DNA from: a virus
Length of the DNA: 64,000 nucleotides
Direction: 5' to 3' (one strand)
IMG/VR virus record: IMGVR_UViG_3300008108_004064
Location: 1-64,000 of that record
Part shown: one piece after another, positions 52,268-61,830 of the stretch
Numbering within the stretch: the first letter of the stretch is position 1
How the letters are laid out: each line of letters opens with the position of its first letter
Made by a program: the position numbers and the translations under genes
The notes under the pieces: model-generated
What the model was told of the DNA's origin: nothing
The model's input: the letters and a program-made list of their open reading frames with translations, nothing else
Databases searched by the model: none

Positions 52268-52279
52268 GTTCCTACGTAT

Positions 52280-53110
52280 ATGCACACTGATGAAATTACA
52301 TATGACGCCTTTATTCGAAGATGGTTCGGTAGGCTAGGTAACAATATACAGCAATTATCTAATGGCATTTACTTTTGTAAAAAAGAAAATGCTCACTTCA
52401 CTTCCCCAGAACATCCTATGATCAATGCGATTGATCTATGTTTTGGTACAACAAAATATACTATTCCGGAAACTTCTCATAATTGGTTATTTTTCTTTAA
52501 CGGACCAGAAGCAGATTTTGTTTTTGATGTGGATGATTTAAATAAAAACAGAAAGAAAATTTGCGAGGATTTTATACTACCAAACTTAAAGGTAGATCAA
52601 ACTAAAATAAAAGAACCTTTACCTGACGATCACTTAATTATACACTTAAGAAGCGGTGATCTTTTTACTCATTGGCCAAGTACTCACCCTCAAAATCCTT
52701 TGGTTTATTACATGAGTTTACTTAACTTATTTGAATTCAATGCTACTGTCGTTTCCGAGGATGAGAGGCATCCTTTTATAGAAGTGTTCAAAAAATTAAG
52801 AGTGCCTGTAGAAGTATTATCTGTGGAGGATACATATGCTAAGTTGTTGAGAGCTGTAAGTTTAGCTACCTCAGGTATAGGTAGTTTTCCTGTATCCGCT
52901 GCCCTTTGTTCTAAAAATATAAAAAGATTTTATTGTACAAATTTACATCAAGAATATAGTTTAAATCATTTTATGTTAAAAGAACATCTTGAAGTTTATG
53001 TAATGGATCTAGGTGATAAATATATAAAAGTAGGTGAATGGAAATACTCCCCTGAAACCTTTGAGAAGTTTTATAATTATAACGAACATACATTATTTAG
53101 GAGACTATAA
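52280..53110 (+). CDS. GT11-like fucosyltransferase
   Basis: This 276-residue protein has the pattern of alpha-1,2-fucosyl/colitosyltransferases of family GT11: the N-terminal glycine-rich [15 protein letters not shown] segment, corresponding to GGLGNQxFQ, and [11 protein letters not shown] near residue 120, corresponding to the HxRRGD motif. [17 protein letters not shown] segment follows near residue 212. Family assignment is by motif only. No Shine-Dalgarno site precedes the ATG. It is followed by Gmd, which makes the GDP-sugar precursor. Confidence 0.65.
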   Translation: MHTDEITYDAFIRRWFGRLGNNIQQLSNGIYFCKKENAHFTSPEHPMINAIDLCFGTTKYTIPETSHNWLFFFNGPEADFVFDVDDLNKNRKKICEDFILPNLKVDQTKIKEPLPDDHLIIHLRSGDLFTHWPSTHPQNPLVYYMSLLNLFEFNATVVSEDERHPFIEVFKKLRVPVEVLSVEDTYAKLLRAVSLATSGIGSFPVSAALCSKNIKRFYCTNLHQEYSLNHFMLKEHLEVYVMDLGDKYIKVGEWKYSPETFEKFYNYNEHTLFRRL

Positions 53111-53111
53111 T

Positions 53112-54125
53112 ATGGACAAAAGAGTTGCCTTAATTACAGGCATTACCGGGCAAGACGGTTCTTATCTTGCAGAACTTCTTTTGGAAAAAGGTTATGAGGT
53201 ACATGGCGTTATTCGTCGTAGTTCCTCAATCAATACTTCCCGCATAGATCATATCTATAGTAATTCAAATCTACATTTACACTATGGCGATGTAACTGAT
53301 TCATTGTCCATAATGAATATTCTCAAAAAATATAATCCAACTGAAATTTATAATTTGGCAGCACAAAGTCATGTTAAGGTTTCTTTTGAAACTCCTGAAT
53401 ATACAGCAATGGTAGATGGTCTTGGAACTTTAAAAATTCTTGAAGCTGTTAGAATTTTAAATATGGAAAAGACAACTAAAATTTACCAAGCATCGACTTC
53501 AGAATTATATGGTTTGGTGCAAGAAATTCCTCAGAAAGAAACTACTCCTTTTTATCCTAGATCTCCATATGGTGTAGCAAAGTTATATGCATATTGGATC
53601 GTAAAGAACTATCGTGAATCGTATAATATGTTTGCTTGTTCTGGTATTCTTTTCAACCATGAATCACCAAGACGAGGTTTTAATTTTGTAACTAAAAAGG
53701 TAGTTGATGGATTGGCGAATATCGGAGCAGGATTTCAAGATTGTTTGTACATGGGAAATCTAAATGCGAAAAGAGATTGGGGACATGCAAAAGACTATGT
53801 CAAGGCTATGTGGCTTATTCTACAACAGGACACTCCTGAAGATTTTGTCATAGCTACCGGCGAACAATATTCGGTTAAAGAATTTATTGAAAGATGTGCT
53901 CCCTATTATGGTATGAAGATCCGCTGGGAAGGCGAAGGACTTGACGAAGTCGGCATTAATGATTATACCGGCAAAGTAATTATTCGTGTTGACCCTAAGT
54001 ATTTTAGACCGGCAGAAGTGGAAACTCTTCTCGGAGATGCCACAAAGGCAAAGAGTGTTCTAGGATGGACACCTGAATATTCTTTTGACGATCTAGTCAA
54101 AGAAATGTGTACACAATTTAATTGA
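53112..54125 (+). CDS. gmd: GDP-mannose 4,6-dehydratase, Gmd
   Basis: The ATG at 53112 gives a 337-residue protein beginning [21 protein letters not shown], the usual Gmd start; an upstream in-frame ATG at 53034 would overlap the previous gene. The NAD site is GITGQDG at 10–16, Ser/Thr at STSELYG, and Tyr153-x3-Lys157 in YGVAK. Residues such as [15 protein letters not shown] are typical of Gmd. It makes GDP-4-keto-6-deoxymannose, the branch point for fucose, colitose and perosamine. Confidence 0.96.
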   Translation: MDKRVALITGITGQDGSYLAELLLEKGYEVHGVIRRSSSINTSRIDHIYSNSNLHLHYGDVTDSLSIMNILKKYNPTEIYNLAAQSHVKVSFETPEYTAMVDGLGTLKILEAVRILNMEKTTKIYQASTSELYGLVQEIPQKETTPFYPRSPYGVAKLYAYWIVKNYRESYNMFACSGILFNHESPRRGFNFVTKKVVDGLANIGAGFQDCLYMGNLNAKRDWGHAKDYVKAMWLILQQDTPEDFVIATGEQYSVKEFIERCAPYYGMKIRWEGEGLDEVGINDYTGKVIIRVDPKYFRPAEVETLLGDATKAKSVLGWTPEYSFDDLVKEMCTQFN

Positions 54126-54132
54126 GGACAAT

Positions 54133-54759
54133 ATGTATCCTGAGTCATATCAAGAGGTAAATAGAAAAGTAACTGAAAGATACTTAAACTACAATAATGG
54201 TTTTTTTATTGAGGTTGGCGGTGCAGATGGCGTTACTCAAAGTAATACCCTACACCTAGAAAGGTATAAAAATTGGACGGGGGTTTTAGTTGAGCCAAAT
54301 ATTGAGGCGGCAAAAAAATGCCAAATGAACAGACCCAACTCTAAAGTCTTTAATTATGCTTTAGTTGCAGATGATTATCAAGACGAAGAATTAACCATGT
54401 TACATCGAGCTTGGTATAATGGCGATCCTGGTCTAACTTCCTCCGCCCATAATTCTAGTATAAACGATATACCTGAATGGAATGGCTTTAATTACAAGTT
54501 TAATATACCTGCAACAACTTTAACTAATGTGTTAGAAAACTTGAACATGGAAAATCAAACAATAGATTTTCTATCATTGGATGCGGAAGGATATGAATTA
54601 GAAATCTTAAAAGGGTTAGATATGAAAAGATTCTGTCCAAAAATTATTTTAATAGAATGGCATCTTGATCTGCAGGATGTTTTTAACGTGTTAGATTCTA
54701 CACATAAACTGGAAGAACAGTTATCTAAACATGATTATGTTTTTATTCTAAAGGATTAA
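54133..54759 (+). CDS. FkbM-family methyltransferase
   Basis: This 208-residue protein has FkbM features: FIEVGGADGVTQSNTLHLE as motif I, GVLVEPNIEAAKKC, and TIDFLSLDAEGYELEILKGLD with the LDAEGYE motif near residues 150–156. FkbM enzymes O-methylate sugars or other small molecules. Its place between Gmd and the Fcl/ColC-like gene suggests that it methylates a sugar of the island. Confidence 0.9.
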   Translation: MYPESYQEVNRKVTERYLNYNNGFFIEVGGADGVTQSNTLHLERYKNWTGVLVEPNIEAAKKCQMNRPNSKVFNYALVADDYQDEELTMLHRAWYNGDPGLTSSAHNSSINDIPEWNGFNYKFNIPATTLTNVLENLNMENQTIDFLSLDAEGYELEILKGLDMKRFCPKIILIEWHLDLQDVFNVLDSTHKLEEQLSKHDYVFILKD

Positions 54760-54761
54760 CT

Positions 54762-55727
54762 ATGGAAATGTATAAAAGTAGTAAAATATTTGTTGCGGGG
54801 CATAATGGATTGGTTGGTTCCGCAATTGTAAGAAAGTTACAAAACGAAGGATATACTAACTTAGTATTGAGGACTAAGGCTGAACTTGATCTTAGAAATC
54901 AAGATGCAGTTAAAGACTTTTTTAAAATAGAAAAGCCTGAATTTGTATTTCTTGCTGCAGCAAAAGTCGGAGGTATTAATTATAACGCAGAATACCCTGC
55001 CGATTTTATCTATGACAATTTGATGATACAAACAAATGTTATAGACACTGCATATAGAAACGGTGTAAAAAAATTATTGTTTCTGGGATCGGCTTGTATA
55101 TACCCGAAAGTTACTCCTCAGCCAATTAAAGAAGAATATCTATTGACTGCTCCGTTGGAGCCGACAAATGAAGGATATGCTTTGGCAAAAATTACTGGTT
55201 TGAGAATGTGCGAATATTATAGAAAACAGTATGGGTTTAATGCAATTAGTTTAATGCCAGCAAATCTATATGGCACTAACGACAATTTTGATCCTGAAAA
55301 ATGTCACGTTATTCCTGGGATGATTACTAAATTTAATGCAGCTAAAAAGAATAATACTGATGTAACATTCTGGGGTGACGGTACACCTACTAGAGAATTT
55401 TTGTTCGTAGATGATTTAGCAGATGCTTGCTTATTTTTAATGCATAATTATAATGAAAGCGAATTTATTAATGTAGGTTCTGATGTAGAAATTGAGATTA
55501 AGGAACTATGTGAAATTATAAGAAAAGAAATTGGGTTCGAAGGAAACATCATTTGGGATGAATCTAAACCAAACGGAACTCCTAGAAGAAAAATGGACAA
55601 TACTAGATTGTTTAATATGGGATGGAGACCGAAGATAGATTTTAATACCGGACTGGCACAAACAATTAATTGGTTTCTTACAGAAAAAGATCGTATAAAA
55701 ACTCTTATGTCTAGGATCCCAGGATGA
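54762..55727 (+). CDS. fcl: GDP-fucose/GDP-colitose synthase-type epimerase-reductase
   Basis: This 321-residue protein has GHNGLVGS at 13–20, Tyr139-x3-Lys143 in YALAK, and the epimerisation residues Cys112 in GSACIYP and His in CHVIPGM. GDP-L-fucose synthase (Fcl) and GDP-colitose synthase (ColC) share this pattern, so either product is possible. It overlaps the ColD-like gene by four bases. Because the next enzyme is of 3-dehydratase type, ColC function must be considered; Fcl is the default name. Confidence 0.88.
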   Translation: MEMYKSSKIFVAGHNGLVGSAIVRKLQNEGYTNLVLRTKAELDLRNQDAVKDFFKIEKPEFVFLAAAKVGGINYNAEYPADFIYDNLMIQTNVIDTAYRNGVKKLLFLGSACIYPKVTPQPIKEEYLLTAPLEPTNEGYALAKITGLRMCEYYRKQYGFNAISLMPANLYGTNDNFDPEKCHVIPGMITKFNAAKKNNTDVTFWGDGTPTREFLFVDDLADACLFLMHNYNESEFINVGSDVEIEIKELCEIIRKEIGFEGNIIWDESKPNGTPRRKMDNTRLFNMGWRPKIDFNTGLAQTINWFLTEKDRIKTLMSRIPG

Positions 55728-56893
55728 AATGGCCTTTAATGGGTGAGACTATCACTTTGGGTGATAGATTAAAAATGGCACACTTTGCTTTGACCGCTCC
55801 TAAGTTTACCAACGGAGAAAAAGTAAAGAAGTTTGAAAAAGAATGGAACGAGTGGTTGGGATCTAAACATTCTTTGTATGTGTCTTCCGGAAGCACTGCA
55901 AACTTTTTATTGGTTGCTGCAGTAAAAGAATTATACGGTCTTAAGAATGGGGACAAAGTTCTTTTACCTGCATGCACATGGATGACAAATGTTGCACCTA
56001 TCATGCAACTAGGCCTTGAACCAGTATTTTGCGATATTAATCTAGATAATTTTAGTTTCGATGTTGTGGACGTGGTAAAGCTATCGAAGAAGCATGATAT
56101 TAAGATGATCTTCGTAACTCATCTGTTAGGTTTTTCTGCAAATAATGAAGCTTTAAGAACAATTTTTCCGAGAGCTATTATTATAGATGACATATGCGAA
56201 TCACATGGATGTAAAGATGTATATGGTAAAAAGCATGGTTCGAATAGTTTAGGTGCAACATTTAGTTTCTATTTTGGTCACCATATGTCTACAATTGAAG
56301 GTGGAATGATTTCTACTAACAATACTGATCTATATGATCTAATGAAACTAAAGAGAAGTCATGGTATGGCTAGAGAATCTCTTCGTTTCGACGAATATGC
56401 GAAAGCGTATCCAAATATAGATAAGCAGTTTTTGTTCGTCACTGATGGATATAACTTTAGAAATCATGAAATATGTGCAGTGCTTGGTTCTTCCCAGCTA
56501 AAGCGGTTGGACAAAATGATTAGTATTCGTAATAGAAATCACACTTTATTCACTAAAATTATTGACAAATATTCTAATCTCTTTTATAATATTAAAGATC
56601 ATCCTAGCAATAGTAGTTTTTGTTTGCCCTTCATATGTAGGTCAAATGAGATTATGCTTGCAATGAAAGAGAAGTTTATTAAGTATGGTATTGAATATAG
56701 ACCAGTTGTTTCAGGTAATCTTTTAGAGCAACCGTTCTTGGCTAATTATGTAATCGATACTGATAAACAAAGAACAAATGCAGACATTGTACATACGCAA
56801 GGTGTTTATGTAGGCAATAACCACTTTGTTACCGAAGAAGATATGAAATTTTTAGAAAAGGTCGTAGGAGAGATAAATGAATCGTTTAGGTGA
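55724..56893 (+). CDS. ColD-like PLP enzyme with His instead of catalytic Lys
   Basis: This 389-residue DegT/DnrJ/EryC1-fold protein has the normal cofactor blocks (SSGSTANFLL at 54–63, LLPACTWMTNVAPI, IIIDDICESHG at 162–171), but the SxxxxK lysine is replaced: SFYFGHHMSTIEGGM has His186-His187. In GDP-4-keto-6-deoxymannose 3-dehydratase (ColD) and the related CDP-sugar 3-dehydratase E1, His also replaces Lys (His188 in ColD), and the reaction removes the 3-hydroxyl. Length is almost the same as ColD. This suggests synthesis of a GDP-3,6-dideoxyhexose such as colitose, not an amino sugar. It overlaps the gene before by four bases and the next by 17. Confidence 0.85.
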   Translation: MKWPLMGETITLGDRLKMAHFALTAPKFTNGEKVKKFEKEWNEWLGSKHSLYVSSGSTANFLLVAAVKELYGLKNGDKVLLPACTWMTNVAPIMQLGLEPVFCDINLDNFSFDVVDVVKLSKKHDIKMIFVTHLLGFSANNEALRTIFPRAIIIDDICESHGCKDVYGKKHGSNSLGATFSFYFGHHMSTIEGGMISTNNTDLYDLMKLKRSHGMARESLRFDEYAKAYPNIDKQFLFVTDGYNFRNHEICAVLGSSQLKRLDKMISIRNRNHTLFTKIIDKYSNLFYNIKDHPSNSSFCLPFICRSNEIMLAMKEKFIKYGIEYRPVVSGNLLEQPFLANYVIDTDKQRTNADIVHTQGVYVGNNHFVTEEDMKFLEKVVGEINESFR

Positions 56894-57227
56894 ACTAATA
56901 GAACAAATTATTCATGATACGGTAAATCGTGTATTAGAAGATGACCAGATGCCAGATTCTGAATATATTACAACAGATAATCTAGGTGAAATAATTGAGA
57001 AGCTAGCTATTATTCATATTCGTATGTGGATGTTGGAAGATGCTATGCAGGCAGCGAAATCTGATGAGGAACTTGCCGATCTCAAAAGAAAGGTTGATAT
57101 TTGTTTTAAGGTTAAGCGGCCTAAATATGTTCAAGCAATTAATCTTCTAGTAGATGATGCTATTAGAACAGGAAAGTCTTTGAGAGAAGATTCTGTAAAA
57201 TTATATAAAGGCGTAGAGCATGGCTAA
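56877..57227 (+). CDS. Small helical protein, weakly DUF4254-like
   Basis: This 116-residue protein overlaps the ColD-like gene by 17 bases. It is mostly helical with EIIEKLAIIHIRMWMLEDAM, then ELADLKRKVDICFKVKRPKYVQAINLLVDDAI, a layout resembling DUF4254 proteins seen in sugar loci of bacteria. The match is weak. It overlaps the following gene by eight bases. Its role is unknown. Confidence 0.55.
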   Translation: MNRLGELIEQIIHDTVNRVLEDDQMPDSEYITTDNLGEIIEKLAIIHIRMWMLEDAMQAAKSDEELADLKRKVDICFKVKRPKYVQAINLLVDDAIRTGKSLREDSVKLYKGVEHG

Positions 57228-58218
57228 AATAATATTCTTTAATCACTATCATCGAGGCGATCTTTTAACTAGTAGAGAATTTGTTAGACAAATAACTAAA
57301 GAATTGCAGGATGTAGAATTTGCGTATATGCATTTTAATCATCCAAAATTAACTAGAGATTTAGATATTCCGAAAATAGGAGACCCCTCTTCTTTGGATC
57401 CAAAAACTCCTTTTTATCAGGATGGGGATGACCTATATGTTAATACATGGATAGGTTGTTTCTGGGATATCTTTTGTCAGCATGGCGGCATTAATATGTT
57501 TTCTCTTTGGCATCAATGGGAAAAAGTTTATGAAACAATTAATGCGGTGTTTGGTAGTAATTTGAAATTAAATTCGGAAAAAGAATATTATCTTCCAAGT
57601 ATAGATTATTCCAGGTATAATTTAAAAAATGTAAATGCCTATTTAGAACAATCCAAAGATAGAAAAAAGATTCTATTATGTAATGGTGTTCCTAAATCTG
57701 GACAATCTTTCGCAGACAATATGTCTAGTTTTATACATGAAACTGCAAAAAAATATTCTAATATAGATTTTATTTGTACGGAAAAATTTGAAAAAGTTTT
57801 AGATAATATTCTGTTTACAGATGATATTATCGGAGACAACGAGATTGAAGATAATAGAGCACCCTGGGAAGATAGACAAACTAATCTGTGTGATCTGTAT
57901 GAGATTTCTTATCTAAGTACAAAATGCGAAGCTATTGTTGGTAAAAACTCTGGTCCTTTTGTATTTTGTGAAACTAAAGAAAATTATATGGATCCTGAGA
58001 AAAAATTCTTATCCTATAATGTTAGTTGGGGTCCTGCATTTCATACTGAAAAGAAAAGTCCTACGGAAACTATGTCACATGGGCTAAAGTATAACTGCGA
58101 TTATATGATACTTGCTATCGAAGGTCCTTACTTAGAAATAGGTAATTTGAATAATCTTACGGATGACGATAAAATTAATATACAAGTTTCATTAAATGAA
58201 TTAGCACAGAGTCTATGA
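57220..58218 (+). CDS. Predicted glycosyltransferase-like protein
   Basis: This 332-residue protein is probably of two Rossmann-like domains. It begins KIIFFNHYHRGDLLTSREFVRQI, resembling the ligand-binding start of heptosyltransferase-like proteins. Near residue 240 it has YLSTKCEAIVGKNSGPFVFCETKENY, which fits the nucleotide-sugar region of GT9-like or ADP-heptose-type enzymes. No strong family match is claimed. It overlaps both neighbours and is within the sugar island. Confidence 0.55.
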   Translation: MAKIIFFNHYHRGDLLTSREFVRQITKELQDVEFAYMHFNHPKLTRDLDIPKIGDPSSLDPKTPFYQDGDDLYVNTWIGCFWDIFCQHGGINMFSLWHQWEKVYETINAVFGSNLKLNSEKEYYLPSIDYSRYNLKNVNAYLEQSKDRKKILLCNGVPKSGQSFADNMSSFIHETAKKYSNIDFICTEKFEKVLDNILFTDDIIGDNEIEDNRAPWEDRQTNLCDLYEISYLSTKCEAIVGKNSGPFVFCETKENYMDPEKKFLSYNVSWGPAFHTEKKSPTETMSHGLKYNCDYMILAIEGPYLEIGNLNNLTDDDKINIQVSLNELAQSL

Positions 58219-59090
58219 AAAAAATAAAATTAGGATTTACTGATACTCACGAACACATTGCACAATTCTTTTCGAGTCTATTAGCTAATAGATTTGATGT
58301 AGAAATCGACAACGAGAATCCTGACTATCTAATTTTTGGTGATGAAAATTTTGGTAATCAAAATTTAAATTTTAATAAAAAAGATGTAGTTAAAATTTTC
58401 TATACAGGAGAGAATCGTAGACCAGAAAATTATGATTGCCATTATGCAATATCTTTCGATCATAATTTTAATTCTTGGCATTATAGATTACCATTATTTG
58501 TAGTCTATATGTGGTCGTTAGATCAGATTCATAAGACTCCTTTTCAGTATTATCATATCCTTGGTAATTTCCCTGCAATGGAAAAGACTAGATTTGCTTC
58601 TTTTGTGGTTGGGAATCCTGGGTGCAAAGAAAGAAACGAATTCTTTGAAAAGCTAAATGCAATTAAAAAGGTAGATAGCGGAGGCAAACTTTTTAATAAC
58701 ATTAACGCTTCATTAGATGGTGAAGAAGCAAAAATTAATTTCCTTGCAGAAAGAAAATTTAATATTTGCTTTGAGTCTATGTCCTATCCCGGATATGTAA
58801 CTGAAAAGATTCTTCATGCTTTTTATGCTAAGACTATTCCTATCTATTGGGGATCGACTACTGTAGAAAGTGATTTTAATTCTAGAGCATTTGTTAATGT
58901 ACATGATTTTAGTTCTTTTGAAGAGGCAATCGATCATGTTATGATGCTAGACTCCAATGAAGATCTATACCAAAGAATGATTGCCGAGCCTGCTTTTGCA
59001 TCTAATATACCCAGGGACTACGTAATTTTAAATAACTTTTTAAATTGGTTTGAATCTATTGTTTATAATAGAATTGATGCGAGAGAATAA
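58215..59090 (+). CDS. GT10-family alpha-1,3-fucosyltransferase-like
   Basis: This 291-residue protein carries the GT10 core: FNICFESMSYPGYVTEKIL with Glu187 and Tyr194-Val-Thr-Glu-Lys198, then HAFYAKTIPIYWGSTTVESDF at 201–221 with FVNVHDF. Helicobacter pylori FucT and eukaryotic Lewis fucosyltransferases share the YVTEK and IPIYWG motifs. The expected donor is GDP-fucose, made by Gmd and Fcl upstream, or a GDP-colitose. It starts in a four-base overlap with the preceding gene. Confidence 0.85.
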   Translation: MKKIKLGFTDTHEHIAQFFSSLLANRFDVEIDNENPDYLIFGDENFGNQNLNFNKKDVVKIFYTGENRRPENYDCHYAISFDHNFNSWHYRLPLFVVYMWSLDQIHKTPFQYYHILGNFPAMEKTRFASFVVGNPGCKERNEFFEKLNAIKKVDSGGKLFNNINASLDGEEAKINFLAERKFNICFESMSYPGYVTEKILHAFYAKTIPIYWGSTTVESDFNSRAFVNVHDFSSFEEAIDHVMMLDSNEDLYQRMIAEPAFASNIPRDYVILNNFLNWFESIVYNRIDARE

Positions 59091-59812
59091 TGAATATACA
59101 AACTTTTATTTTCAATTGGCGTGGTCAATATGAAAAAACTATTGAAAAAGAAACACAACTAAAAGCCTTAGGAAAATCTCCTATCGTAATTAACAGCGAC
59201 GATGCTTATAATAATGTTGCAGGTTGGCATCACATTGGCGACGATTGTTACTTTGGTGAACAGTTTGCGAAGGCGGTGGAACTATTTACCGGAGATGTAT
59301 TGTTCCATGTACAGGCAGATGCATCATATGATAATTGGGAACAGTTGTATGAGGATGCCGAAAAACATTTTGAGAAAACTGATTGGGGTATCTATGCGCC
59401 GAATGTAGATTATACTTGGTATGATTCTTCGAGAACCGATATTACAAGTTTAGAGTTTCCCATACCCGGTTTAAAAATTGTAGCAAATACAGATTGTACT
59501 TGTTGGTTTATTCACAAAGATATTATTGACTTATATAAGAAGCGTAATTTAAAATTAGAACAATATAAGATGGGATGGTCCTGGGATATAGTATTACCCG
59601 CTATTTGCTATATCAATCAAAGACCAGTAATACGCGATTATAACCACACAGTAAAGCATCCGCAGGGAACTAATTATAACACGCAGCAAGCAGAAAAAGA
59701 AATGTGGGACTTATTTCAGTCTTTGCCGAAAGATTTACAAGAAGCCTTTAGTTATATCAAAGGCGACAGACAACAGTTAGCTAAATATTATGCAGAAGAT
59801 TATATCATTTAG
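59090..59812 (+). CDS. GT-A glycosyltransferase-like protein
   Basis: This 240-residue protein shares one base with the stop of the GT10 gene. It has a GT-A-like order: IQTFIFNWRGQYEKTIEKE at the N-terminus, SPIVINSDDAYNNVAGWHHIG, and a DxD-like VQADASYD near residues 74–80. A WSWDIVLPAICYI block and HTVKHPQGTNYN follow. A second, similar small gene overlaps its end by 23 bases. The acceptor is unknown. Confidence 0.6.
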   Translation: MNIQTFIFNWRGQYEKTIEKETQLKALGKSPIVINSDDAYNNVAGWHHIGDDCYFGEQFAKAVELFTGDVLFHVQADASYDNWEQLYEDAEKHFEKTDWGIYAPNVDYTWYDSSRTDITSLEFPIPGLKIVANTDCTCWFIHKDIIDLYKKRNLKLEQYKMGWSWDIVLPAICYINQRPVIRDYNHTVKHPQGTNYNTQQAEKEMWDLFQSLPKDLQEAFSYIKGDRQQLAKYYAEDYII

Positions 59813-60428
59813 CCTTTGGGGCGATTCCGCTAAGTATGGCGTAGGTGCTATACGAAACGCACAATTAGCACAAAAATATTTTCCTGATTGGAAGTGTGTT
59901 TTTTACTATGATTCCTCAGTGCCCGGAATTTATATTAGTGCCTTAAATGGTTTTAACAACGTTGAAACTATACAAATAACAGATGGGACATATGGGGCCT
60001 TTTGGAGATTATTTCAAATACAAAAAAATAGTATAACTTTAATTCGAGATACTGATTCTCGTTTATCTGAGAGAGAAAAAAATATTGTTAATGATTGGTT
60101 ATCCACAAATAGAAAAGTTTGTATAATTCGAGATCATATACGGCATTACGATTTTCCTATTCTAACAGGTATGTTTGGAATTAAAGGTGAACTACCAGAA
60201 CAAGCATATGAAGATATGAAAAAACACTGGAAAAATTTTAGTTACGCCTCAGAACAAATTTGGTTGGGGAATACTATATTTAGATTGCTTCCTGAGGAGT
60301 GCGAAGTTTATGGAATTAAAGAAAAACTTTGGATGAGGGAAACATATTCTGCGCTAGGAAAAGATTTTATTGGACAAGCATATGATGAAAATGATAATGG
60401 TATCTATGAGGGGCAGTTAAATGACTAA
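59790..60428 (+). CDS. Predicted GT-A-like glycosyltransferase
   Basis: This 212-residue protein overlaps the preceding gene by 23 bases. It has IISFSLWGDSAKYGVGAIRNAQLAQKYFPDW at the N-terminus, then a TLIRDTDSRLSEREKNIVNDWL segment in which RDTD is a DxD-type motif, and GMFGIKGELPEQAYEDM. Similar small proteins occur in phage and bacterial glycan clusters. I can claim only a probable GT-A fold. Confidence 0.6.
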   Translation: MQKIISFSLWGDSAKYGVGAIRNAQLAQKYFPDWKCVFYYDSSVPGIYISALNGFNNVETIQITDGTYGAFWRLFQIQKNSITLIRDTDSRLSEREKNIVNDWLSTNRKVCIIRDHIRHYDFPILTGMFGIKGELPEQAYEDMKKHWKNFSYASEQIWLGNTIFRLLPEECEVYGIKEKLWMRETYSALGKDFIGQAYDENDNGIYEGQLND

Positions 60429-61152
60429 ACGTGTCACTATAATTACTCCGACTACAGGAACTAAATATCTAGACGAATGTTTACTTTCAGTAAAAAATCA
60501 AACTTATACTAATCTACAACACTTTATAGTTATAGATGGTCCTGATTATAATGAAAAAGCATTAAAAATTATATCCCCCTATAAAGATAAAACTATTCTA
60601 ACACTTCCGGAAAATACGGGGGCAGGTGGCTACAATGGTCATCGAATATATGGTAGTATTCCATACATTCTAAATACTGATTATGTGATGTTTTTAGATG
60701 AAGATAATTGGTTAGAACCCAATCACGTAGAAAGCCTTGTTAATGTGATAGAACAAGGCAATGACTGGGCTTTTTCTTTAAGAAACATTTATGACAGCAA
60801 TAGTAATTTTATTTGCACTGACGATTGCGAAAATCTCGGACTCTGGCCTACGTGCATATCTGAGCAAGAGCTCTTCGTCGACGTCGGAGCATACTTCCTC
60901 CCGACCTCAATAGCAATTCAAATCTCTCCTCTATGGTATAGACGAGCGAGACACCCCGAAGAGCAGCCCGAAGTCGATAGAATTATAATGCAGGTTCTAT
61001 TGCAATATGGATTTAAATATGATACCAATGGAAAGTATACTTTAAACTACAGAGTTGGAAATAGAACTGATTCTGTACAAAAGGATTTCTTTCTTTGGGG
61101 AAATGAAAAAATGAAACAGAAATACAACGGAGAATATCCTTGGAGAAAATAA
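60421..61152 (+). CDS. GT2-family glycosyltransferase
   Basis: This 243-residue protein starts VTIITPTTGTKYLDECLLSVKNQTY with a VMFLDEDNWLEPNHVE DxD-type block near residue 89, the GT2 layout. It overlaps the gene before it by eight bases. The stretch 60841–60960 has 62 G or C of 120, well above the surrounding sequence, and uses C-ending codons; it encodes LWPTCISEQELFVDVGAYFLPTS in two parts. This may be a recombined segment. Confidence 0.8.
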   Translation: MTKRVTIITPTTGTKYLDECLLSVKNQTYTNLQHFIVIDGPDYNEKALKIISPYKDKTILTLPENTGAGGYNGHRIYGSIPYILNTDYVMFLDEDNWLEPNHVESLVNVIEQGNDWAFSLRNIYDSNSNFICTDDCENLGLWPTCISEQELFVDVGAYFLPTSIAIQISPLWYRRARHPEEQPEVDRIIMQVLLQYGFKYDTNGKYTLNYRVGNRTDSVQKDFFLWGNEKMKQKYNGEYPWRK

Positions 61153-61159
61153 AATAATT

Positions 61160-61828
61160 ATGAAAAAACCAGTTGTAATTTATTCCAGCGACGATAATCC
61201 AGATTATGTAGAGTTTGAACCAATCGTTAAAGAGTTTTGGGAAACTCTTGGGTTTGAACCGTATTATGCTAAAATTGGAAGTGAGGAATATCCTTTAATA
61301 GAAGGGGTCGAATCTTCATTGCAATCTCAGATTGTACGATTGTATGCGCCGAGACTATTTCCTAACAGAATAGTCTTGACGACAGATATAGACATGTTGC
61401 CCTTTGATAAAAATTATTTTTTAGAAAAACTACCTCAAGCAAAAAATCAAATATCTATATTTTGCGCAGATAGCTACGAAGGCAAACGATATCCGATGTG
61501 TTATTTGGCAGCATATGGTAAAACTTTTGAATCTATAGCTTTAGAAAAAAATGAAACGTGGGAACAATTTGTTATAAGATTACATAGTTTAAATTTAGGA
61601 TGGAATACTGACGAATTATACATGACAGAAAGAATCAATAATTCTTCTTTTAAAAAAATAAAATATTCTAGAGGTTGGTTACCAAACGGTGTAGCGAAAA
61701 ATAGATTATGTAGAGTATTTTGGTATTGGGATGAATCTGAGAAATATTATGATGCACATTGCCCTAGGCCTTATTCCGCACATAAAGAACAAATTGATAG
61801 TTTACGATATTTTCTAACAACAGAATAA
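61160..61828 (+). CDS. Predicted glycosyltransferase with DxD motif
   Basis: This 222-residue protein has a GT-A-like order: PVVIYSSDDNPDYVEFEPIVKEFW at the N-terminus, a VLTTDIDMLPFDKNYF segment near residue 72 with the DxD-type TDIDM, and a WNTDELYMTERI block near 150. It is plausible as a GT8-type or related transferase. It follows the GT2 gene by seven bases and precedes the carbamoyltransferase by two. Confidence 0.6.
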   Translation: MKKPVVIYSSDDNPDYVEFEPIVKEFWETLGFEPYYAKIGSEEYPLIEGVESSLQSQIVRLYAPRLFPNRIVLTTDIDMLPFDKNYFLEKLPQAKNQISIFCADSYEGKRYPMCYLAAYGKTFESIALEKNETWEQFVIRLHSLNLGWNTDELYMTERINNSSFKKIKYSRGWLPNGVAKNRLCRVFWYWDESEKYYDAHCPRPYSAHKEQIDSLRYFLTTE

Positions 61829-61830
61829 AT

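Noticed and set aside
53034-53111. Upstream in-frame start for Gmd
   Set aside because: The extra 26 residues overlap the preceding gene by 77 bases and do not resemble Gmd; the ATG at 53112 gives the standard start.
55724-56893. Sugar aminotransferase such as GDP-perosamine synthase
   Set aside because: The lysine that forms the internal aldimine in aminotransferases is replaced by His, which points to the 3-dehydratase branch.
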